Source: Candidatus Gastranaerophilales bacterium (GTDB lineage Bacteria > Cyanobacteriota > Vampirovibrionia > Gastranaerophilales > Gastranaerophilaceae). From it: 64,000 bases of DNA. Of this stretch, positions 1 to 8,438 are shown piece after piece. The notes beneath the pieces are model-generated. The model worked only from the letters and a program-made list of their open reading frames with translations. It did no database searches and had not been told where the DNA came from. The position numbers and the translations under genes were made by a program. Where the stretch lies: assembly GCA_944324285.1 (NCBI GenBank), contig CALUVR010000004.1, positions 1 to 64,000 on the forward strand, written 5' to 3'. Numbering within the stretch: the first letter of the stretch is position 1; the number at the start of each line of letters is the position of its first letter.

Positions 1-18
1 TGTAGAGTATGAAAGTTC

Positions 19-759
19 TTGATTTATCTGGATTTGGGGGGGGGGCAAACTAGTTTAAAGCTAAAATCGGACTTTACCCTTACGGAAAATTTTTTCTCGC
101 TGTCAGACAGGCTTTTTAAAAACGCCTTTACTTTGGCAGAAGTTTTGATAACACTTGGCATTATCGGTGTGGTTGCAGCGATGACACTTCCGGCCTTAAC
201 AGGAAAATATCAGCATAAGGCCCTTGAAGCTCAGTTTAAAAAAGCTTATGCAAATCTTCAAACAGCCATAAATACCGTAAATTCAGAAAACGGTATTTCT
301 TATGAATGTTATACCCTTCCGGGGGCTAATTATCATTACACAGAGTGCGATGAATTCTGGCCTAAGGTTTTGGCACAATATAAAGCCATGAAAGAGTGCG
401 GTGACTGGAAAAATAAACATTGCAGACCAAAGTATAAATCGAAAGCAGAAGTAATTGCTGCGGGCGGAACTATTAAAAATACAAACTGTTCGTTTCCTAT
501 AGATTCTCATTATGCATATAATCTAAACGACGGTTCAATGATTTATCTTTATAAAGCTTCTGATGGATTTAACTATCATAACTCTTTATTTTTCGCTTTT
601 GATGTGAACGGTAAAAAGGGACCGAATAAATGGGGTTATGATTTATTCTATTTGAATTTATATAAGCAAAATGAAAAGTCTGCAGTTCTCGGACTTACGA
701 ATGTCTGCGAACTTATTGAAAAAGGCGGTCAGTCAGCAGAAGATGTTATGCTGAAATAG
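19..759 (+). CDS. Type IV prepilin / pseudopilin-like protein with long leader
   Basis: Secreted pilin-like subunit of a type IV pilus or type II-like export system. The class III signal is AFTLAEVLITLGIIG at residues 36-50: cleavage would fall between Ala36 and Phe37, Glu41 is the +5 glutamate, and the next 20 residues form the hydrophobic helix. The C-terminal domain has six or more cysteines and a D-x-N-G...P-N-x-x-G-x-D motif shared with two other prepilins in this window. The leader is unusually long (36 residues) and crosses a run of ten G. The TTG start used here is weak. An ATG at position 9 reads out of frame and stops soon after the tract, but would join this frame if one G were lost. 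The family is clear; the start is not. Confidence 0.8.
   Translation: MIYLDLGGGQTSLKLKSDFTLTENFFSLSDRLFKNAFTLAEVLITLGIIGVVAAMTLPALTGKYQHKALEAQFKKAYANLQTAINTVNSENGISYECYTLPGANYHYTECDEFWPKVLAQYKAMKECGDWKNKHCRPKYKSKAEVIAAGGTIKNTNCSFPIDSHYAYNLNDGSMIYLYKASDGFNYHNSLFFAFDVNGKKGPNKWGYDLFYLNLYKQNEKSAVLGLTNVCELIEKGGQSAEDVMLK
36..45 (+). repeat. Homopolymeric G10 tract in the prepilin leader
   Basis: Ten consecutive G lie between the possible start codons and the prepilin signal motif. Tracts of this kind can slip during replication and switch a reading frame. Being near the window edge, it could also be a sequencing or assembly error. Confidence 0.9.
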
Positions 760-760
760 T

Positions 761-1579
761 TTATACATCACGAAGTCGTAAATAATCGTGCAAAGCTGTT
801 CTCCAGTCACGGCAAATGTGCTGGTTATCCATAATGCTGTATTTCGGACGCTTTGCAGGTCGAGGAAATTCATCCGTAGTACAAGGCGACAAATCAACTT
901 TCAAATCAGACTGTTTGAAAATTTCTTTTGCAAAACCGTACCAGCTTGTAGAGCCTGAGCCGCAGACGTGATATGTTCCGTACGGTTTTTGGAATAATTT
1001 TACAATCCCGTTTGCAAGTTCTACAGTCCAGGTAGGACATCCGATTTGATCGTCCACAACTTTTATACTGCCTTTTTGAGCAAGAGTAATCATTGTTTCA
1101 ACGAAATTTTTGCCGTAATGCCCGTAGAGCCAGCTTGTACGTGTTATATAATATTTCTTGCAGTATTTTTTGACTGCTTCTTCGCCCATAAGTTTTGTCA
1201 AACCGTAATTATTGATAGGGTTAGTTTTGTCATCAGGTTTATACGGTTCTGTTTTGGTGCCGTCAAATACATAATCCGTTGAAATATACACAAGCGGAAT
1301 ATCTAATTTACCGCAAACTTTTGCAATATTTTCTGTTCCTGTTGAATTTATAAGTTTTGCAGCTTCAAAATCTTCTTCTGCCTTATCAACATTTGTGTAT
1401 GCAGCACAATGGATTACTGTATCAGGGTGTTCTGCAGTCAGAATTTTTTCAACATCAGCAGGTTTTGTAATATCAAGCGAATCAACGTCAGTTTCTATAA
1501 CAAAAGCTCCCATATCTTCCAGTATAGGGCATAAATCCTGCCCGAGCATGCCGTTTGCACCTGTTACGAGAATTTTCAT
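761..1579 (-). CDS. rfbD: dTDP-4-dehydrorhamnose reductase
   Basis: Last step of dTDP-L-rhamnose synthesis: NAD(P)H reduction of dTDP-4-keto-L-rhamnose. The 272-residue length is normal for the family. A Rossmann motif GANGMLGQ sits at residues 7-14, and the short-chain dehydrogenase triad is visible as STDY around residue 102 and Tyr125/Lys129 in YGLTK. Its start codon shares one base with the stop of rfbB (TGATG), so the pair is translationally coupled. It is the last gene of a three-gene minus-strand operon. The first enzyme of the pathway, the nucleotidyltransferase RfbA, is not in this window. Confidence 0.95.
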   Translation of the reverse strand: MKILVTGANGMLGQDLCPILEDMGAFVIETDVDSLDITKPADVEKILTAEHPDTVIHCAAYTNVDKAEEDFEAAKLINSTGTENIAKVCGKLDIPLVYISTDYVFDGTKTEPYKPDDKTNPINNYGLTKLMGEEAVKKYCKKYYITRTSWLYGHYGKNFVETMITLAQKGSIKVVDDQIGCPTWTVELANGIVKLFQKPYGTYHVCGSGSTSWYGFAKEIFKQSDLKVDLSPCTTDEFPRPAKRPKYSIMDNQHICRDWRTALHDYLRLRDV

Positions 1580-2559
1580 CAGATAAGCTGTCCTTTCCGC
1601 TGTTCGACTGACTTAATCCATTTTTGATTATTTAAGTACCAGTCAATTGTCAGAAGTATACCTTCTTCAAAGGATACCGCAGGTTTCCAGCCGAGTTCTC
1701 CTGTAATCTTATCGTTGCAGATTGCGTACCGTTTGTCGTGACCGAGTCTGTCCTCTACAAATTCTATATAACTTTCATCTTTATTCATCGCATCAAGTAT
1801 AAGATGTGTAATTTCAAGGTTTGTTTTTTCGTTATGACCGCCTATATTATAAATCTGCCCCGGTGTACCTTTATGAAGCACCGTGTCAATTGCCGAACAA
1901 TGATCATATACATAAATCCAATCCCGTACATTCATGCCATCTCCGTAGACCGGAACTTTTTCATTTTTTAGTAATTTAGCTATAAAGAACGGAATGAGTT
2001 TTTCCGGATACTGATAAGGTCCGTAATTATTAGAACATCTTGTAATCAATGTCGGCAGCCCGAAAGTTTCAAAATATGAGCGTACGATTAAGTCCGCGCT
2101 TGCTTTTGATGCTGAATAAGGACTGTTTGGCGCAAGCGGAGTTTCTTCTGTGAAATAGCCATCTTTTCCGAGGCTTCCGTAAACTTCATCAGTGGACACT
2201 TGTAAATATCTTTCTATATGAAAAGCTTTAGCTGCCTGCAGGAGAATTGATGTTCCTTTAATATTTGTTTCAATAAACACTTCAGGTCCTGCGATTGAGC
2301 GGTCAACGTGGCTTTCAGCCGCAAAGTTTACAATCGCGTCAACTCCCGATACAACCTGCATTACAAGATGCTTATCGCAGATATCTCCATATATGAACTC
2401 ATAGTTAGGATTGTCTTTAATATCGTACAAATTTTCAAGATTCCCTGCGTAAGTTAGAGCATCAAGGTTTACAATATGGTAATCCGGATGGTGTTCAAGC
2501 ATATATCTTATAAAACAGCTTCCGATAAATCCGGCGCCGCCTGTGACTAATAATTTCAT
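1579..2559 (-). CDS. rfbB: dTDP-glucose 4,6-dehydratase
   Basis: Converts dTDP-glucose to dTDP-4-keto-6-deoxyglucose, the second step of the dTDP-rhamnose pathway. It is an extended short-chain dehydrogenase of 326 residues. GGAGFIGS (residues 7-14) binds NAD, the catalytic TDE triplet is at residues 123-125, and YSASK contains Tyr148 and Lys152. A GAGGAG ribosome site precedes the ATG, which overlaps the rfbC stop by four bases (ATGA). It works with the flanking rfbC and rfbD genes to supply rhamnose for a surface polysaccharide. Confidence 0.96.
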   Translation of the reverse strand: MKLLVTGGAGFIGSCFIRYMLEHHPDYHIVNLDALTYAGNLENLYDIKDNPNYEFIYGDICDKHLVMQVVSGVDAIVNFAAESHVDRSIAGPEVFIETNIKGTSILLQAAKAFHIERYLQVSTDEVYGSLGKDGYFTEETPLAPNSPYSASKASADLIVRSYFETFGLPTLITRCSNNYGPYQYPEKLIPFFIAKLLKNEKVPVYGDGMNVRDWIYVYDHCSAIDTVLHKGTPGQIYNIGGHNEKTNLEITHLILDAMNKDESYIEFVEDRLGHDKRYAICNDKITGELGWKPAVSFEEGILLTIDWYLNNQKWIKSVEQRKGQLI

Positions 2560-3113
2560 AAAAGCTCCTCTTTATTTATTTCTTTTAATGTAGGTTGAAC
2601 TTTGTCTTTATCGCTCAAAATTGGTTCAAAATTAATTTCCCAGTCAATATTAATATCTTTGTCACTCCACAAAACGCCTCTATCTGCATCTTTATTGTAT
2701 TCTCCGCTTGCTTTATAGCAGAGTTCCGCTTCATCAGAGAGAACAACAAACCCGTGGGCAAATCCTTCCGGAATATAAAGCATGTTTTTATTATTTTCAG
2801 AAAGTTCGACTTTTACATATTGACCGAAGGTTTTGGAATTTGGTCTGATATCAACTGCGACATCGTAAATTCTGCCGCGGACGCACCTGACAAGTTTTGC
2901 CTGCCCGTAAGGTTTTGCCTGATAATGCAGTCCTCTTAGAACATGTTCCGAGGATTTTGAATGGTTATCCTGATTAAATTCAACGCCAATTCCGTTTTGG
3001 GCAAATTCTGATTTTTTATAAGTTTCCATAAAAAATCCGCGGTTATCGCCGAAAACTTTCGGTTTTACAAGGATTACATCCGGAATAGATTGTCTTTCAA
3101 ATTCAAACGGCAT
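2556..3113 (-). CDS. rfbC: dTDP-4-dehydrorhamnose 3,5-epimerase
   Basis: Epimerises C3 and C5 of dTDP-4-keto-6-deoxyglucose. It is a 185-residue cupin-type enzyme with the family motif RGLHYQ, in which His63 is the expected catalytic base. The string of cupin strands continues through the GFAHGF segment. First gene of the rfbC-rfbB-rfbD operon, with a good GGAG ribosome site and an upstream sigma-70 promoter. Confidence 0.95.
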   Translation of the reverse strand: MPFEFERQSIPDVILVKPKVFGDNRGFFMETYKKSEFAQNGIGVEFNQDNHSKSSEHVLRGLHYQAKPYGQAKLVRCVRGRIYDVAVDIRPNSKTFGQYVKVELSENNKNMLYIPEGFAHGFVVLSDEAELCYKASGEYNKDADRGVLWSDKDINIDWEINFEPILSDKDKVQPTLKEINKEELL

Positions 3114-3140
3114 ACAGGCTCCTTAATTCTTCTGACAACT

Positions 3141-3169
3141 ATTATATCATAAAATAGATAATATGTCAG
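3141..3169 (-). promoter_or_regulatory. Sigma-70 promoter of rfbCBD
   Basis: Read on the minus strand: CTGACA, a 17-nt spacer, then TATAAT preceded by TGa (extended -10). The predicted transcript start lies about 20 nt upstream of the rfbC ATG. Confidence 0.7.
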
Positions 3170-3675
3170 CCTTTTTCTAAGTGAATGGTGAGGAGTGAAA
3201 GGTTCAGCATAAGATTTTGAAATGGTAAAAGGAATTTTTAGCTGAAAAGACGAAGGGTCGGAATTTTACTTCCCTCTCCCTTGCTCCTCTCACAGAGGGA
3301 GAGGGAGAAGAGAACCACGCACTTCTCACTTTATTGCTCTTAACGTCTCATCGTCCTAACGTCTTAGTATCTTAGTGCCTTAGTATTTTAGTTGGGCAGG
3401 TATGCTCAACCGACTTTACCTTCTTTATTGTTGGGCTGAAAGCCCAACCTACCCTCTTCAAATATTCACCGGTTCTACTTTGTTGGGCAAGTATGCCCAA
3501 CCTACTACTACATTCTCAAAGGCAGGAGGTGACACGGAAGTGCTTGAGGATTTTGAAGGAAAACCCTCACCCTTAATCCCTCTCCAAGATGGAGAGGGAA
3601 ATAGCGAACCCTTCACTTCTCACCATTCACTTTTCACTCCTCTCCTCTTAACAAAATTTAAAAATACCAATTTTC
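3170..3675. repeat. Repeat-filled spacer between rfbC and gyrA
   Basis: No gene is supported here. The spacer holds two inverted-repeat units built on GAGGGAGAGGG/CCCTCTCCC (about 3270-3316 and 3563-3601), a short tandem of CTTAGT-type units (about 3340-3392), and three hairpins of the form GTTGGGC...GCCCAAC (about 3391-3505). An open frame across 3402-3698 has no ribosome site and is made of these repeats. Similar units occur in the spacers near 27.2, 38.6 and 58.3 kb. Confidence 0.75.
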
Positions 3676-3704
3676 TTGTTTTTATGCTACACTATTGATA
3701 TAGA
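3676..3704 (+). promoter_or_regulatory. Sigma-70 promoter of gyrA
   Basis: TTGTTT, 17-nt spacer, TATAGA. The predicted transcript start near 3711 lies just upstream of the AAGGAG ribosome site, which supports the TTG start at 3731 rather than the TTG at 3710. Confidence 0.65.
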
Positions 3705-3730
3705 ATGACTTGGATAATAAGGAGAAGATT

Positions 3731-6289
3731 TTGAGCCAGCAAAATATTTTTGAGGACGGAAAGATTGTTCCGGTTAATATTAGAGAAGAAATGAAGCGCT
3801 GTTACATTGATTATGCGATGTCAGTAATCGTAGGGCGTGCGCTTCCGGATGTTCGCGACGGGCTGAAACCTGTTCACAGACGTATTCTTTACGCAATGAA
3901 CGAACTCGGAATGACCCCTGATAAACCGTTCAAAAAATGCGCCCGTATCGTCGGTGAAGTTCTCGGTAAATACCACCCGCACGGCGACAGTTCCGTTTAC
4001 GAAGCGCTGGTTCGTCTTGCTCAGGATTTTAACACCAGATACCTTGTTGTTGACGGGCATGGAAACTTCGGCTCGGTTGATGGCGACGGCGCGGCTGCTA
4101 TGCGTTATACGGAAGCCCGTATGCACAAGATTACCACCTCAATGCTTGCAGATATTGACTGCGAAACAGTTGAATTTGAACCGAACTTTGACGGTTCGCT
4201 GCAGGAACCTTCAGTTCTTCCGGTAAGACTGCCGATGCTTTTGTTGAACGGATGTTCCGGTATTGCTGTCGGCATGGCGACCAACATTCCGCCGCATAAC
4301 CTTGCGGAAGTCGTTGACGGCACAATCGCCCTCATTGATAATCCGAATATTACGGTTTCTGAATTAATGGAATATATTAAAGGACCTGACTTCCCGACTG
4401 CGGCTACAATTATCGGGCTGAATGATATTAAACAGGCATACGAAACCGGCCGCGGTTCTATAAAAATGCAGGCGGTTGCAGGGTTTGAAGAAATTGCAGG
4501 CGGCGGCGGGCGTCAGGCGCGCACGGCAATTGTCGTAACCGAAATCCCTTATCAGGTTAATAAGTCCATGCTTATTGAAAAAATTGCGGAACTTGTTAAA
4601 GATCAGAGAATTACAGGAATTTCCGACATCCGCGACGAATCCGACCGCGAAGGTATGCGAATTGTTATTGAACTTAAACGTGACGCAAAACCTGATGTTG
4701 TTAAAAATAACTTATTTAAATACACCCAGCTTGCCACGACTTTCGGTGTAAATATGCTTGCACTCTGCGGTAAACAGCCTAGATTAATGAATTTGTACGA
4801 AGTTCTTTCGGAATTTGTTGAACACAGGGTTGAAATCGTCACAAGAAGAACAATCTTCTTCCTCAAAAAAGCTAAAGTACGCGCGCATATTTTGGCAGGT
4901 TTAATCATTGCACTCGGTTCAATTGATGAAGTTATTGAACTTATCAAAAAATCCAAAACAACCGATGAAGCAAGAGAAGGCTTGATGTCGAGGTTCGGGC
5001 TTGACGCTGATCAGGCTAACGCAATCCTTGAAATGCAATTGAGAAGATTGACAGGATTGGAGCAGGATAAGGTTAAGGCTGAATATGATGAACTCTTGAA
5101 GAAAATTGCGGAATACGAAGAAATTCTCTCAAGCCGCCAGAAAATTCTTGATATTATTAAAACTGAATTGTTAGAAGATAAAGAAAAATACGGTGACGAC
5201 AGAAAAACTCAAATTCTTCCGGAACAGGGCGAAGTGACGATTGAGGACTTAACCCCTAACACTCCGATGGCTGTATTTATCACTCATCAGGGATATTTGA
5301 AACGTATTTCTCTTGATACATTTGAACGCCAGAACCGTGCAACCCGCGGAAAATCAGGCATTAAGACTAAAGAAGATGACGATATTCAGCACTTCTTCAC
5401 AGCAATGATGCACGATAAAGTGTTGTTCTTCTCATCTAAAGGAACTGTTTACAGTCTGAATGTCTACGACTTCCCTGAAGGCGGTCGTCAGGCTAAGGGA
5501 TTGCCTATCATTAACGTTCTGCCTATAGATCAGGATGAAATGATTACGGCCGTTGTACCTGTAAGCAATTTCTCGCATGAATTAAACCTTATTATGCTGA
5601 CGAAAAAAGGCTACATCAAACGTATTGAACTTGATAACTTTGTAAACATTCGCCGCAACGGTATTATCGCAATCGGTCTGGAAGAAGGGGATGAACTCAA
5701 ATGGGTTAAACTCGCGACAGGACGCGATGAAATTATCATCGGAACCTCCTGCGGTATGGCAATAAGATTCCCGATTGAAGATTTAAGACCTCTGGGCAGA
5801 AGCGCAAGAGGGGTTACTTCAATGAAACTTCGAACAGGCGATGAAATTATCGGATGTGACATTGTTCCGCGCGACTATGACGCTGATTTGCTTGTCGTAA
5901 CGTCTGACGGTTTCGGCAAACGTACAAAACTTTCCGAATTCAGAACCCAGAATAGAGGCGGTATCGGATTAATCGCAACAAAATTCAAATCAAATACATC
6001 AAGACTTGTTGCACTGACTATCGTAAAAGATTCTGATGATATAATGATGGTTACGGCAAACGGAGTTGTTTCAAGACTGAACGCAGGCTCGATAAGCTGT
6101 CAGGGCAGACCGGCAACCGGCGTCCGTGCTCAGAACCTTGTTGATAACGATGTTGTTGTATCGGTTAACAAAATCGTAAACCCTGATAATGACGAAACGA
6201 TTATAAAAGACAATGCGGCTGCTGACGCAGCAGAGGCTGAACAGAACGTTTCCCAGACAAGTCTTTTAGACAACAATCAGGGTGAATAA
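3731..6289 (+). CDS. gyrA: DNA gyrase subunit A
   Basis: Breakage-reunion subunit of DNA gyrase, which introduces negative supercoils with GyrB. The catalytic tyrosine is in AAAMRYTE (about residue 126). The quinolone-determining region reads [10 protein letters not shown], with Ser at the position of E. coli Ser83 and Glu at that of Asp87, the form usual in Gram-positives. The GyrA-box region at the start of the C-terminal beta-pinwheel reads [10 protein letters not shown]. The TTG start is chosen because AAGGAG stands six bases before it; the protein is then 852 residues, a normal length. The last 40 residues are acidic and low-complexity. It has its own promoter. Confidence 0.97.
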   Translation: MSQQNIFEDGKIVPVNIREEMKRCYIDYAMSVIVGRALPDVRDGLKPVHRRILYAMNELGMTPDKPFKKCARIVGEVLGKYHPHGDSSVYEALVRLAQDFNTRYLVVDGHGNFGSVDGDGAAAMRYTEARMHKITTSMLADIDCETVEFEPNFDGSLQEPSVLPVRLPMLLLNGCSGIAVGMATNIPPHNLAEVVDGTIALIDNPNITVSELMEYIKGPDFPTAATIIGLNDIKQAYETGRGSIKMQAVAGFEEIAGGGGRQARTAIVVTEIPYQVNKSMLIEKIAELVKDQRITGISDIRDESDREGMRIVIELKRDAKPDVVKNNLFKYTQLATTFGVNMLALCGKQPRLMNLYEVLSEFVEHRVEIVTRRTIFFLKKAKVRAHILAGLIIALGSIDEVIELIKKSKTTDEAREGLMSRFGLDADQANAILEMQLRRLTGLEQDKVKAEYDELLKKIAEYEEILSSRQKILDIIKTELLEDKEKYGDDRKTQILPEQGEVTIEDLTPNTPMAVFITHQGYLKRISLDTFERQNRATRGKSGIKTKEDDDIQHFFTAMMHDKVLFFSSKGTVYSLNVYDFPEGGRQAKGLPIINVLPIDQDEMITAVVPVSNFSHELNLIMLTKKGYIKRIELDNFVNIRRNGIIAIGLEEGDELKWVKLATGRDEIIIGTSCGMAIRFPIEDLRPLGRSARGVTSMKLRTGDEIIGCDIVPRDYDADLLVVTSDGFGKRTKLSEFRTQNRGGIGLIATKFKSNTSRLVALTIVKDSDDIMMVTANGVVSRLNAGSISCQGRPATGVRAQNLVDNDVVVSVNKIVNPDNDETIIKDNAAADAAEAEQNVSQTSLLDNNQGE

Positions 6290-6352
6290 TTCAGAACTTA
6301 AAAATTAGATAAACTGATTGAAGAATATCTTAATCAAATGGAGGAAGGTTGA

Positions 6353-6448
6353 ATGCTTCAAATTATTTTGCTTATTGCAGTTGGTATATTTGGAGGGTAC
6401 GCACTTAACAGAATGACAAAACCTCCTGTAGAAAATAAAAAATTGTAA
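6353..6448 (+). CDS. 31-residue single-pass membrane microprotein
   Basis: A short frame starting MLQIILLIAVGIFGGYALNR: a hydrophobic helix of about 17 residues, then a basic and polar tail ending in lysines. I recognise no family. The case for translation is a GGAGG ribosome site eight bases before the ATG and a clean membrane-helix profile. It follows gyrA closely and may be read from the same transcript. The small size leaves some doubt. Confidence 0.6.
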   Translation: MLQIILLIAVGIFGGYALNRMTKPPVENKKL

Positions 6449-6457
6449 TAGATACAT

Positions 6458-6483
6458 AGGGCGGAATTCAAGAATTCCGCCCT
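6458..6483. terminator. Perfect 12-bp hairpin after the microprotein gene
   Basis: AGGGCGGAATTC and its exact complement are separated by only AA. There is no T-run directly after it on the plus strand (TAAAAAATT follows), so it may be a weak terminator or an RNA-stabilising hairpin. Confidence 0.5.
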
Positions 6484-6524
6484 AAAAAATTGCAAATACC
6501 ATAAAAATATGGTATCATTTTTTT

Positions 6525-6929
6525 ATGAGTATTGATTTTTCAAACTTTAAATCCGCGCTTAAAACTTTGAAAGCGGGTATGGTGATTCTTAATAAAAATA
6601 AGGATACTGACCTTGCTGATATGCTGGAAGATTCCTGCATAAAAAGATTTGAATATACTCTTGAGATTGCGCGCAAATTAATGAAAAAAGTTCTCAAAAA
6701 GGTTTACGGTAAATCTGAAGAAGAGCTTACTGTTAATAATGTTTTCAGGTTTATGCAAGGCTACGGATTTATTCAGGATTGGGAAAACTGGCGCGGATAC
6801 TATGAAAAACGTAATAATACCGCTCATGAATATAATCTCGAAAAATCAAGAAAATTGGTTGAAATAATTCCTGAATTTATAAAAGATGCGGATTTTTTAT
6901 CAGAAAAATTTGATGAGATAAAAGAATGA
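6525..6929 (+). CDS. HEPN-domain toxin of a HEPN/MNT pair (HI0074-like)
   Basis: An all-helical nucleotidyltransferase substrate-binding / HEPN protein of 134 residues. The HEPN RNase signature R-x4-H-x-Y is present as RNNTAHEY (Arg96, His101, Tyr103). In characterised HepT/MntA pairs the toxin is an RNase and the tyrosine of this motif is AMPylated by the partner. The stop overlaps the next gene's ATG by four bases, a typical toxin-antitoxin arrangement. No promoter box was assigned. Confidence 0.85.
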   Translation: MSIDFSNFKSALKTLKAGMVILNKNKDTDLADMLEDSCIKRFEYTLEIARKLMKKVLKKVYGKSEEELTVNNVFRFMQGYGFIQDWENWRGYYEKRNNTAHEYNLEKSRKLVEIIPEFIKDADFLSEKFDEIKE

Positions 6930-7210
6930 TAGCGGGCGTTACTGAAGAAGAAATTTCTATTATTAAAAATATCCTGAAGGATTATACCGGAGAATTTTTT
7001 GCCTATGGCTCGCGTGTAACAGGAGGTTTCTCACCTCTTTCAGATTTAGATATCCTTGTAAAATGTGAGGATTTTCAAAAGTTTAAATCTGAATTGAAGT
7101 TTAAATTTGACGAAAGCAGATTGCCGTATGTTCTGAATTTTACGGATTACAACTCTATTGATAAAAATTTTTATGATTTGATTAAGAAAGATTTAGTTAA
7201 ATTGAATTAG
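6926..7210 (+). CDS. MNT-family minimal nucleotidyltransferase antitoxin (HI0073-like)
   Basis: A small DNA-polymerase-beta-like nucleotidyltransferase of 94 residues. The active site G-S-x10-D-x-D is intact: Gly28-Ser29, then Asp40 and Asp42 in SDLDIL, which bind metal and ATP. In studied pairs this protein neutralises the HEPN partner by adding AMP units to its motif tyrosine. Translation is coupled to the HEPN gene by an ATGA overlap. Confidence 0.87.
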   Translation: MIAGVTEEEISIIKNILKDYTGEFFAYGSRVTGGFSPLSDLDILVKCEDFQKFKSELKFKFDESRLPYVLNFTDYNSIDKNFYDLIKKDLVKLN

Positions 7211-7221
7211 AATTTTTGATA

Positions 7222-7227
7222 TATAAT
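7222..7227 (+). promoter_or_regulatory. -10 box directly before proB
   Basis: A perfect TATAAT ends six bases before the proB ATG, so transcription from it would begin at or next to the start codon. No matching consensus -35 box is visible at 16-18 nt spacing, and there is no ribosome site between the box and the ATG. Confidence 0.45.
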
Positions 7228-7233
7228 AGAATT

Positions 7234-8376
7234 ATGGATAGACAAGATTTTATTAACGCAAAGCGTATTGTATTTAAATTCGGCACTAATATTCTAAGAG
7301 GAGAAGACGGCTCTGTTTCCTTGCCGAGAGTGTTTTCATTTATTGAAAACATAGCAGCACTCGTAAAAGCAGGGAAAGAGGTTATTATCGTAACTTCAGG
7401 TGCCGTGGGGCTTGGCAGGAAGCGTCTCGGGCTTGAAGGCTCTAAAGGTACCGCTCTAAAACAGGCGTGTGCCGCTATCGGGCAGAGTAAACTGATGTCA
7501 ATTTATGAAAACGGTTTTGATTCCTACGGGCTTGTTGCGGCTCAAATTCTTTTAACGGAAGACGACTTTTCTATAAGGACAAGATATTTAAGCCTCCGTA
7601 CAACCCTGAACAAACTCCTTGAACTTGGGACGGTTCCTGTTATTAACCAGAATGATACGGTTTCAAACGTTGATATAATTCCGCGTTACGAAAATATGCA
7701 GGTTTGTTTTTCCGATAACGATAAACTTTCTGCGCTTGTTGCAAGCGAACTTGATGCGGATTTACTGGTGATTTTGTCTGACGTGGATGGTTTGTACAAC
7801 GAAAATCCTAAAACAAATCCGAATGCCAAAATTATCCGAGAAGTCGATGAGGTTACGGATGAAATCTGTGCAATGGGAACCGATGCCTCTGAAGGCGGCA
7901 GAGGCGGCATGAGAACAAAACTGGAAGCTGCGCGTATGGTGACACGTTTCGGCGGGAAAGTTCTGATTGCAAACGGTACTGTTCCTTATATTATTAAAAA
8001 GATTTTTAATGGAGAGGATTACGGTACAATGTTCCTCCCGCAAAATGAAGGACTTTCGGATAAAAAACGTTGGATTGGCTATGCCACAAATATTATTGGA
8101 AAAATCGTCGTCAACAACGGCGCCAAAAAAGCTCTTTGCGAAAAAAGAAAGAGCCTTCTTCCAATCGGTGTTACAAGTGTTATTAATACCTTTGATAAGG
8201 GCGATGTTGTATCTATCCTTGATGAAGAAGGAAACGAATTTGCACGCGGTATTGTGAATTATGATTCGGTTTCGTGTAAACGTGTTATGGGCAACCATTC
8301 CGACGATATTATGAAGATTTTGAATTTTAAAAACTACGACGCGATTATAACCCGTGATAATATAACTATTTTATAA
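7234..8376 (+). CDS. proB: Glutamate 5-kinase
   Basis: First enzyme of proline synthesis: phosphorylates glutamate to glutamyl-5-phosphate. An amino-acid-kinase domain covers roughly residues 10-255 (KFGTNIL near the start, then SGAVGLG, then SDVDGLY), followed by a C-terminal PUA domain. The ATG at 7234 gives 380 residues and begins MDRQDF; an upstream in-frame TTG adds only six residues. It lacks a Shine-Dalgarno sequence but has TATAAT just upstream, so the mRNA may be leaderless. proA follows 62 bases downstream. Confidence 0.96.
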   Translation: MDRQDFINAKRIVFKFGTNILRGEDGSVSLPRVFSFIENIAALVKAGKEVIIVTSGAVGLGRKRLGLEGSKGTALKQACAAIGQSKLMSIYENGFDSYGLVAAQILLTEDDFSIRTRYLSLRTTLNKLLELGTVPVINQNDTVSNVDIIPRYENMQVCFSDNDKLSALVASELDADLLVILSDVDGLYNENPKTNPNAKIIREVDEVTDEICAMGTDASEGGRGGMRTKLEAARMVTRFGGKVLIANGTVPYIIKKIFNGEDYGTMFLPQNEGLSDKKRWIGYATNIIGKIVVNNGAKKALCEKRKSLLPIGVTSVINTFDKGDVVSILDEEGNEFARGIVNYDSVSCKRVMGNHSDDIMKILNFKNYDAIITRDNITIL

Positions 8377-8438
8377 TGCGCAGGCTACGTCTTGGAACCC
8401 TGCCTGTGTAACTGCGGAAATTTTGAAAAGAGGTAATT

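Noticed and set aside
3391-3505. GTTGGGC hairpins as a small CRISPR array
   Set aside because: Units are hairpins of about 20 bases with irregular spacing, no spacer-size regularity and no cas gene.
3402-3698. Open reading frame of 98 codons before gyrA
   Set aside because: It runs through the GTTGGGC hairpins and GAGAGGG repeats, has no ribosome site, and overlaps the gyrA promoter.
7762-8298. 178-codon frame antisense to proB
   Set aside because: Fully inside proB on the other strand, with no family likeness.
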